Assembly: GCA_035772405.1 (NCBI GenBank)
Contig: JAYKKM010000047.1
Location: forward strand, 531,501-595,500
Length of the DNA stretch: 64,000 nucleotides
Source of the DNA: Chrysogorgia sp. JL179-B06
Taxonomy: Eukaryota > Cnidaria > Anthozoa > Scleralcyonacea > Chrysogorgiidae
Direction of reading: 5' to 3'
Of this stretch, positions 60,301 to 64,000 are shown piece by piece (positions within the stretch are counted from its first letter, which is position 1; every line of letters starts with the position of its first letter). The notes below the pieces were generated by a model. The model saw only the letters and a program-made list of their open reading frames with translations, ran no database searches and was not told the origin of the DNA. The translations under genes were made by a program, and so were the position numbers.

Positions 60301-63288
60301 TGATCCAAATACTCACCTTATTGGAACAGCGAATGCATGTGATTCAGTATAAGTATTGTGTTAACCTAACCGAAGAAAACGGCGTCCTATTTTACAGTGA
60401 GTTACATAGAGCAAAAATATTAAAATGAAGATTCTGCTTATTGAGTAGATTGCCTACCGTTTGCCGACCTCTTAATATCTACAACAACCATGCATTTTCA
60501 AATTATTCAGTTACCGGTTTGATTAGATCTGTTAAATCGACTATCCGCCAAAATTGTTTTGAAAACAGCCAACAAATAAAATAGGCTACGCGTCATTCAG
60601 TTGTTGGATTTTGTTTGGTATTTTCAAAAGCGTTTGGTCAAATGTTCGAAGGAAGAACCTATAATAACTTTTATACTAACATTTTAATAATCACCAAACT
60701 TGTAAGCTGTAACGACAACAGCTAGACAATGGGCATTTTAAAATTTCCATCATTAATAGAGGCACTGGTATTGACGAAAGTTATCTCTAGAAATGGTCAT
60801 TTGGCAGATCGTTGATTTGACTGATCTAATCAAACCGGTAACTGAATTATTTGAAAATCGTTCTTTCATTTGAGTTTAGTTTGAGTTTATTAGATTTATC
60901 ACTCTTTGGTGAACGGAAAGGTCGGCAAATGGTAAATTAAGAGGTCGGCAAATGGTAAACTAAGAGGTCGGCAAATGGTACGGTAGGCGAGCTACTCAAT
61001 AAGCAGAATCTTCATTTTTTAATATTTTCGCTCTATGTAACTCACTGTAAAATGGGACGCCATTTTCTAAGGATCATATGTAAATTAATCCTCAAGCGGC
61101 GGCCATTTTGTCGTAAATTTAATAACAGCAGACTGCCGCGGAACACTTTTTGCAAATCACAGCAGATTAGGTCGACAACGGACCAGAGCAATATAAAAAC
61201 GCAAATTTCTTTTGTTGTACTCAATGTATTTAGTTTTAGTTGTGAATTTCAATTTCGTTTCTATGACCGGGAAGGAGCTTCGATACAGATTAAAACCAAA
61301 ATATCAAAGTAACCAGCTAAGCCTTAAAACCAAATACGATGTTTTCTTACTATTGTTATTCTGGTGGATGTAATTGTTTGCACGCGACTACGAATGGGAA
61401 CTATTATATTTGTCTGCCCCCAGGGTGCATGCCTATCGATCGAATTATCACTCGACAAGGTGGTGTCGAATTTTAGTTATAAAATAACCGGAAGTAAATG
61501 AGCGAGAACACGCTATCTGATTGGTTACTGAGCTCAAAAACCGTGCATTATAACTCAATAAAGCATAAGCTGACGTGATTCTTCGCGTAGATTTTGTCAT
61601 TTTTGACGGATTTTCAGTAGTTTAAATCACAAAAGATAGTCAAAGAATACCTGGATACAAGGCTAATCAAGGTACTAACACAACAGAATGTTTTAACTGC
61701 ACCGTTGAGTGCATTTTAATCGCTAAAATCGCCAACGTGTTTTCATCGTAGGCTTCCTAGCAACGCACATAGCAACGTCATTTATAACAGGTAAATCTAC
61801 ATTTTTCATGTCTTTATTGTTAATAATAATGGTGTTCTTTTATAAAAGAAATAAAAAACTTTGTCTTGTGTGATTATCGAGTTATAATGGCACTCGAGAA
61901 GCTAGTAAAACACTCGGCTATCGCCTCGTGTTTTACACGCATCTCTCGTGCCATTATAACTCGATAATCACACGCGACACGTTTTTTATTTCTTAAGTAA
62001 CAATTAAGTAACTTAAGTAACAATAAAGTCTCGTAAAATGATCCCTATGAACAATCCCAAAAAAGTCCCCGAGAACAATCTAATTCTTTGGTGTTTTGGG
62101 GTGGGGCGTAATAGTGGTTAAATGGGTTAGGACTTCTGAATGGGACTTTAAAATGGTTAAATGGGTTTGGGAATTTCAAATGGGGTTCTAATTGGATTTT
62201 CAATGAGCTTCTCTCGTAGGGTGATTTGCACTATCGATATTTTTTTATGTCAGCTCATTCCTTGTTTGTATTTCTTTGAGACATGTTTTCTTGGCTCCGT
62301 CTCTGAAATCTATTGTTAGTTTTTGCTGTTTCTTTGGTCTTGATGCCTTCTGTTCGATTCTTTCCATCAATTTGACGTCGTTCTTGATTTTGAAAGAGTA
62401 TTTAATTACTTCTCTCTTTCTGTCGACATCATTGCCTCTTTTGATTAGTACCATACCGGATGATAGAGATAATGATGGGTCTAATAAGAACGTAATATTT
62501 GACGTTAACGTCACTAGAACGCACAACAACGGTATTATTGTGTTCCATACATGTATATACGACTAGGCCGAGGTAGATCGAGCACCTGCAAAGGGATCTC
62601 CAGAAGAGACACCCAAAACATCCTAATAAAAAGACACACATAGAAAAGGCGAATTACACACTCTATCCACTAACATCTAATATAATCCCAATTTGAATAC
62701 TCATGCCATTTTATTGAAAAACAGGCTGGTCCCATGATATTACACTTTCAAACTAAAACAGTAAAAAACGACCAAAAATGGGACCAACATACCACCTTGT
62801 CGTGCGATAATTCGATCGATAGGTGCATATACCCTGGGGGGCAGACAAATATGGTAGTTCCCATTCGTTTATGATTCTATGCTAAATGTTGCAAAAGTCC
62901 TTTAAACTCTTGTCAGTGAATCACATACTTCAAGATCATATGAATCGTAATTGGTTGCGATGGACCTTTGTGAAGATGTATACAAGGGAAAATGTCCTAC
63001 ACTGTGCCAGTTACAGAGATCCCCAAGTTGAAACGAAGTCCTGCTACCCTTGTGCATATAAAAAATGAGGAAAAATAGATTGTGCGATGCAAGTTTACAA
63101 ATGTTTCATCACGTAACATACTGTAATTTTTGTATTTTTAAGATATCTCTAGTTTAGTAGTACAACATCCCAAGGTAATCAGCTGCCCTCATCTTGGTGC
63201 CAGTACAGTTGAAGCACAAAAAAGAGTTGCGAAAGAAATAGCAGAGCAAATCGTGAACGCGACAAAAGGAGAATCCTTATATGGAGCA
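42239..63288 (+). CDS. PHGDH: D-3-phosphoglycerate dehydrogenase (exons 1-8; 3' end outside window)
   Basis: PHGDH oxidises 3-phosphoglycerate to 3-phosphohydroxypyruvate with NAD+, the first step of the phosphorylated L-serine pathway in the cytosol. Eight exons (42239-42379, 42586-42737, 46003-46068, 50942-50996, 51088-51186, 52522-52654, 59210-59371, 63143-63288) join without a stop into 318 codons, all with GT donors and AG acceptors. The NAD-binding loop GLGRIG is at residues 153-158. The family catalytic residues are Arg in NCARGG (237), Glu in VNEPP (266) and His in CPHLGAST (286). [12 protein letters not shown] (76-87) is also typical. The human enzyme has 533 residues, so roughly the last 40% (end of the substrate domain and the regulatory part) lies beyond the edge. 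Introns range from 91 bp (intron 4) to 6.6 kb (intron 6) and carry most of the nearby transposons. Confidence 0.97.
42586..42737 (+). CDS. PHGDH: PHGDH exon 2
   Basis: [19 protein letters not shown] to GVIVM. It follows a TTTTAG acceptor and ends two bases into the Asn codon. Donor GTAAGT. Confidence 0.95.
42775..42964. mobile_element. 190-bp MITE in PHGDH intron 2
   Basis: Ends AAAGCCTGGTTTCCATTTGG and the complement, with further pairing around GTGTCATAATGG. The same family is present in intron 6 (52709-52903). The flanks suggest a TA or TTA target. Confidence 0.82.
42999..43018. repeat. G homopolymer (20 bp)
   Basis: Uninterrupted run of G in intron 2. Its length is likely variable or error-prone. 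Confidence 0.9.
43597..43986. mobile_element. Foldback MITE in PHGDH intron 2
   Basis: Ends around GGCCAAGTAAAAAAAAG with an inner block TGTGGTTCCAGTTAC; the complements are at the right end (GTAACCAGAACCACAC). About 390 bp, no frame. Confidence 0.7.
44662..44823. repeat. Long hairpin in intron 2
   Basis: Arms contain ACTTATTGACCGAGCG and GTCTGTACTAGTGAAATATT with complements. The loop has GAGCGAGCGCAGCGAG. Confidence 0.75.
45308..45381. repeat. Three GCGGTCCGGAA blocks in alternating orientation
   Basis: The word AGCGGTCCGGAA and its complement occur three times in about 74 bp, forming small hairpins. Confidence 0.65.
45473..45611. repeat. Long hairpin in intron 2
   Basis: Arms of about 65 bp (ATTATCCAGACCTCGG, AATGTTATCTGCC and complements) meet at CTCAGCCTTCGG. 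Confidence 0.78.
46003..46068 (+). CDS. PHGDH: PHGDH exon 3
   Basis: Encodes [19 protein letters not shown]. It completes the Asn codon and ends two bases into an Arg codon before GTAACA. Confidence 0.93.
46261..47266. mobile_element. hAT-like element with iterated CCGATTA ends (intron 3)
   Basis: Starts TAGAGATGAGCCGATTA and ends TAATCGGCTCAAAAG. Both subterminal zones repeat CCGATTA or TAATCGG many times. The AGAGATG-type tip is usual in animal hAT elements. No transposase frame and no clear 8-bp duplication, so the superfamily is tentative. Confidence 0.65.
47428..47568. mobile_element. 141-bp MITE with CAGGGGCGTA tips (intron 3)
   Basis: The ends CAGGGGCGTATGCA and TGCGTACGCCCCTG form an imperfect inverted repeat. 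CAGGGGCG tips are common in hAT-type MITEs. Confidence 0.7.
48030..48919. other. GC-rich block of unknown origin (intron 3)
   Basis: Base composition changes sharply to roughly 50% GC. Frames of 60-70 codons exist on both strands with no recognised domain. Several motifs recur (GCCATGCGGGTAAG, GCCATGCTGGTTACC). It looks like the non-coding part of an unrecognised transposable element. Confidence 0.5.
48920..49279. repeat. Direct duplication of about 160 bp
   Basis: 48920-49075 and 49108-49279 share nearly the same order of segments (GAAGTGCAGCAGCAATTAGA, GAGACATATCAAGTGCCGCG, TTGTAGCATTTAGCAGTATG). Small indels separate them, including a 17-bp CATCCCAGCAATTGTAA-type insert in copy 2. Confidence 0.85.
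49780..50795. other. Second GC-rich block of unknown origin (intron 3)
   Basis: Another compositional island, ending abruptly near 50795 before AT-rich intron sequence. A 91-codon minus-strand frame (50795-50520) is Cys/Ser-rich without a recognised domain. Probably belongs with 48030-49279. Confidence 0.45.
50942..50996 (+). CDS. PHGDH: PHGDH exon 4
   Basis: Short exon, [18 protein letters not shown]. The acceptor is ATTATAG and the donor GTATTG. It restores phase 0. Confidence 0.92.
51088..51186 (+). CDS. PHGDH: PHGDH exon 5 (NAD-binding loop)
   Basis: [20 protein letters not shown] begins the Rossmann fold, with GLGRIG contacting NAD. 33 codons. Donor GTGAGT. Confidence 0.95.
51964..52168. 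mobile_element. Long-hairpin element, third member (intron 5)
   Basis: The outer frame TTATAAAAGAAATAGAAAAC and TATTTCTTAAATAAAA matches copies 8204-8370 and 61840-61998. The inner arms (GTTTACATACAGTTATAG, AGTTTGGGAGAACTCG and complements) are different. The loop is GCCCTGCGGGC. Confidence 0.72.
52522..52654 (+). CDS. PHGDH: PHGDH exon 6
   Basis: [16 protein letters not shown] to [12 protein letters not shown]. It ends one base into a Gly codon; donor GTAATT. Confidence 0.95.
52709..52903. mobile_element. MITE in PHGDH intron 6, same family as 42775-42964
   Basis: Ends AAGCCTGGTTTCCATTTGG and the complement. It aligns with the intron 2 copy over most of its length. TTA lies on both sides if the element is read from AGCCTGG. 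Confidence 0.82.
53182..54291. mobile_element. TTAA-flanked foldback, split by a hAT insertion
   Basis: Once 53189-54115 is removed, the left arm GCCTCTTATCCAGTCATC pairs with GATGACTGGATAAGAGGC at 54274-54291. TTAA flanks both ends (53178-53181, 54292-54295). Confidence 0.75.
53189..54107. mobile_element. 919-bp hAT-type element with 8-bp target duplication
   Basis: Ends CAGGCTTATAGCCAG and CTGGCTATAAGCCTG. AGCCTCTT is duplicated at 53181-53188 and 54108-54115. CAGG tips and an exact 8-bp duplication are the hAT hallmarks. Further pairing of GGGCGTCC-type blocks lies inside. No transposase. Confidence 0.88.
54376..54855 (-). pseudogene. Possible LINE 3'-end fragment
   Basis: A 160-codon frame includes [18 protein letters not shown] and [16 protein letters not shown], followed by an ATC/ATT-type simple repeat near 54580-54610 on the minus strand, as at LINE 3' ends. 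The family is not recognised with certainty, and codons beyond the simple repeat are probably chance. Confidence 0.35.
55691..56607. mobile_element. TTAA-type foldback element F, inside the LINE
   Basis: The tips AGGACATTGGCAACAAAAAA and the complement resemble element E. TGACGTCA is at 55825-55832 and 55985-55992. The left site is 134 bp from the tip; the right one is about 159 bp from the tip once the nested 56106-56551 insertion and one TSD copy are removed. The flanks are ATAA and TTTA, so the target duplication is worn. Confidence 0.75.
56106..56551 (-). mobile_element. 5'-truncated LINE fragment with target duplication
   Basis: On the minus strand the sequence encodes [18 protein letters not shown] and [19 protein letters not shown] in adjoining frames, then [13 protein letters not shown], the conserved C-terminus of a common animal non-LTR RT. 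It ends in a (TAA)n tail at the left. AAGTCGTATA is duplicated at 56096-56105 and 56552-56561. Confidence 0.82.
59210..59371 (+). CDS. PHGDH: PHGDH exon 7 (catalytic Arg and Glu)
   Basis: [35 protein letters not shown] and [11 protein letters not shown] hold the catalytic Arg and Glu of the 2-hydroxyacid dehydrogenase family. The acceptor is a T-rich tract plus AG; the donor is GTAAAT. Confidence 0.96.
59650..60017. mobile_element. Diverged single copy of the array MITE (intron 7)
   Basis: Begins TTAAATCTTTC and ends GGAAAGAGTTAA. It shares long blocks with the 454-bp element (AATCGAAAAACACGGCACAC, TTTGATTTGATTTCATAAA, CTCTGCGATTGGTGGCATTT), with internal deletions. The flanking TTAA sites match. 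Confidence 0.88.
60175..60246 (-). other. tRNA-derived SINE head (tRNA-Ala-like)
   Basis: On the minus strand, GGTCTCCGTAGCTCAGTGG carries an A box and GGGTTCAATTCC a B box. The anticodon loop could read CTAGCAT (AGC, Ala). The acceptor stem does not close (GGTCTCC against CGGAAGG) and the anticodon stem has mismatches, so this is a SINE promoter head or pseudo-tRNA. The SINE body probably continues to about 60118. Confidence 0.65.
60375..61067. mobile_element. Foldback element in intron 7
   Basis: Arms of more than 60 bp (GAAAACGGCGTCCTATTTTA, ATGAAGATTCTGCTTATTGA and complements) plus an inner pair around CAGTTACCGGTTTGATTAGA. The right arm holds three 22-bp repeats GAGGTCGGCAAATGGTAAA at about 60917-60982. 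Confidence 0.78.
61390..62868. mobile_element. 1.48-kb inverted-repeat element carrying a long-hairpin element
   Basis: Left arm CGAATGGGAACTATTATAT... to CACTCGACAAGGTGGTGTCG; the right arm is the complement, ending CCCATTCG at 62860-62867. About 80 bp of pairing. The block 61476-61998 inside is the second copy of the element at 7844-8372. Confidence 0.75.
61476..61998. mobile_element. Long-hairpin element, copy 2
   Basis: Aligns with 7844-8372 from ACCGGAAGTAAATGAGCG through the hairpin with arms GATTATCGAGTTATAATGGC. Compensated difference: the arm base T-G pair positions differ from copy 1 in both arms (ATTGCACTCG/CGTGCAAT versus ATGGCACTCG/CGTGCCAT). Confidence 0.82.
63143..63288 (+). 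CDS. PHGDH: PHGDH exon 8 (catalytic His)
   Basis: [19 protein letters not shown], then [19 protein letters not shown], with the catalytic His in CPHLGAST. It ends ...GESLYGA with donor GTAAGT. The last 13 exonic bases and the donor are copied many times in the following minisatellite. Confidence 0.94.
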
Positions 63289-63319
63289 GTAAGTATAATT
63301 GTGAAAATGGAGTAAGTAG

Positions 63320-64000
63320 AATACTTATATGGAGCAGTAAGTAGAATACTTATATGGAGCAGTAAGTAGAATACTTATATGGAGAAGTAAGTAGAATATT
63401 TATATGGAGCAGTAAGTAGAATACTTATATGGAGCAGTAAATAGAATACTTATATGCAGTAGTAAATAGAATACTTATATGGAGCAGTAAGTAGAATACT
63501 TATATGGAGAAGTAAGTAGAATACTTATATAGAGAAGTAAGTAGAATACTTATATAGAGTAGTAAGTAGAATACTTATATAGAGCAGTAAGTAGAATACT
63601 TATATGCAGTAGTAAGTAGAATACTTATATAGAGCAGTAAGTAGAATACTTATATAGAGCAGTAAGTAGTAAGTAGAATACTTATATAGAGCAGTAAGTA
63701 GAATACTTATATAGAGCAGTAAGTAGAATACTTATATAGAGCAGTAAGTAGAATACTTATATAGAGCAGTAAGTAGAATACTTATATAGAGCAGTAAGTA
63801 GAATACTTATATAGAGCAGTAAGTATAGAATACTTATATGGAGCAGTAAGTAGAATACTTATATAGAGCAGTAAGTAGAATACTTATATGGAGCAGTAAG
63901 TAGAATACTTATATAGAGCAGTAAGTAGAATACTTATATAGAGCAGTAAGTAGAATACTTATATGGAGCAGTAAGTAGAATACTTATATGGAGCAGTAAG
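63320..64000 (+). repeat. 25-bp minisatellite derived from exon 8 end and its donor
   Basis: About 27 units of GTAGAATACTTATATGGAGC plus AGTAA, continuing past the window edge. Variants GGAGC, AGAGC, GGAGA and GCAGT alternate. Each full unit holds CTTATATGGAGCAGTAAGTA, which is exactly the exon 8 / intron 8 junction sequence. Confidence 0.95.

Noticed and set aside
62245..62566. Overlapping 94- to 96-codon frames on both strands
   Set aside because: Mutually overlapping, no domain, located inside a 1.48-kb inverted-repeat element.
63320..64000. Regularly spaced direct repeats that could be taken for a CRISPR array
   Set aside because: Units are contiguous 25-mers without unique spacers and lie in a eukaryotic intron; this is a minisatellite.

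Overview
The window looks like nuclear DNA of an AT-rich, repeat-dense metazoan genome, most likely a cnidarian. The evidence is a multi-exon gene with GT-AG introns, an apparently intronless rhodopsin-like GPCR, and a mixed load of Polinton, Ty3/Gypsy, several LINE types, hAT-, Mutator-, En/Spm-, TTAA- and TA-type DNA elements. The phylum is inferred from the style of the content and was not tested. Only one host gene appears intact: D-3-phosphoglycerate dehydrogenase (PHGDH, first step of the phosphorylated serine pathway). It is on the + strand, with eight exons between 42239 and 63288, and it continues past the right edge. All eight exons join in one open frame of 318 codons.

Layout. 1-8925: foldback elements, a 5'-truncated LINE (3878-5180), a frameshifted GPCR gene on the minus strand (6213-7177) and long-hairpin elements. 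9330-20009: a nearly homogeneous tandem array with a 931-bp unit, made of a 454-bp TTAA-bounded inverted-repeat element plus a 477-bp spacer. It starts and ends with the element (12 elements, 11 spacers). 21030-28121: foldbacks, a 1340-bp element with a 9-bp target duplication, and a broken Ty3/Gypsy pol (minus strand). 28336-30035: a broken Polinton-type protein-primed DNA polymerase B. 30080-37166: a second copy of the Gypsy 3' region, disrupted by a second MITE-bounded tandem array (30952-34214) and by a 1738-bp En/Spm-like element. 37167-42238: Gag-like zinc-knuckle fragments, minisatellites and another foldback. 42239-64000: PHGDH, whose introns carry hAT-, TTAA- and TA/TWA-type MITEs, an RLE-type LINE with three-level nesting, a tRNA-derived SINE head, and a 25-bp minisatellite in intron 8.

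Four patterns stand out. (i) Two unrelated arrays share one architecture, element-(spacer-element)n, as expected if a pair of MITEs captured a spacer and was then amplified by unequal exchange. (ii) Six foldback elements carry a TGACGTCA-type palindrome in each arm at a nearly fixed distance from the tip, about 130-141 bp in most arms. (iii) The intron 8 minisatellite repeats the last 13 bases of PHGDH exon 8 together with its splice donor, about 27 times. (iv) Duplicated Gypsy sequence supplies natural empty sites, so several insertions and their target duplications can be read directly.
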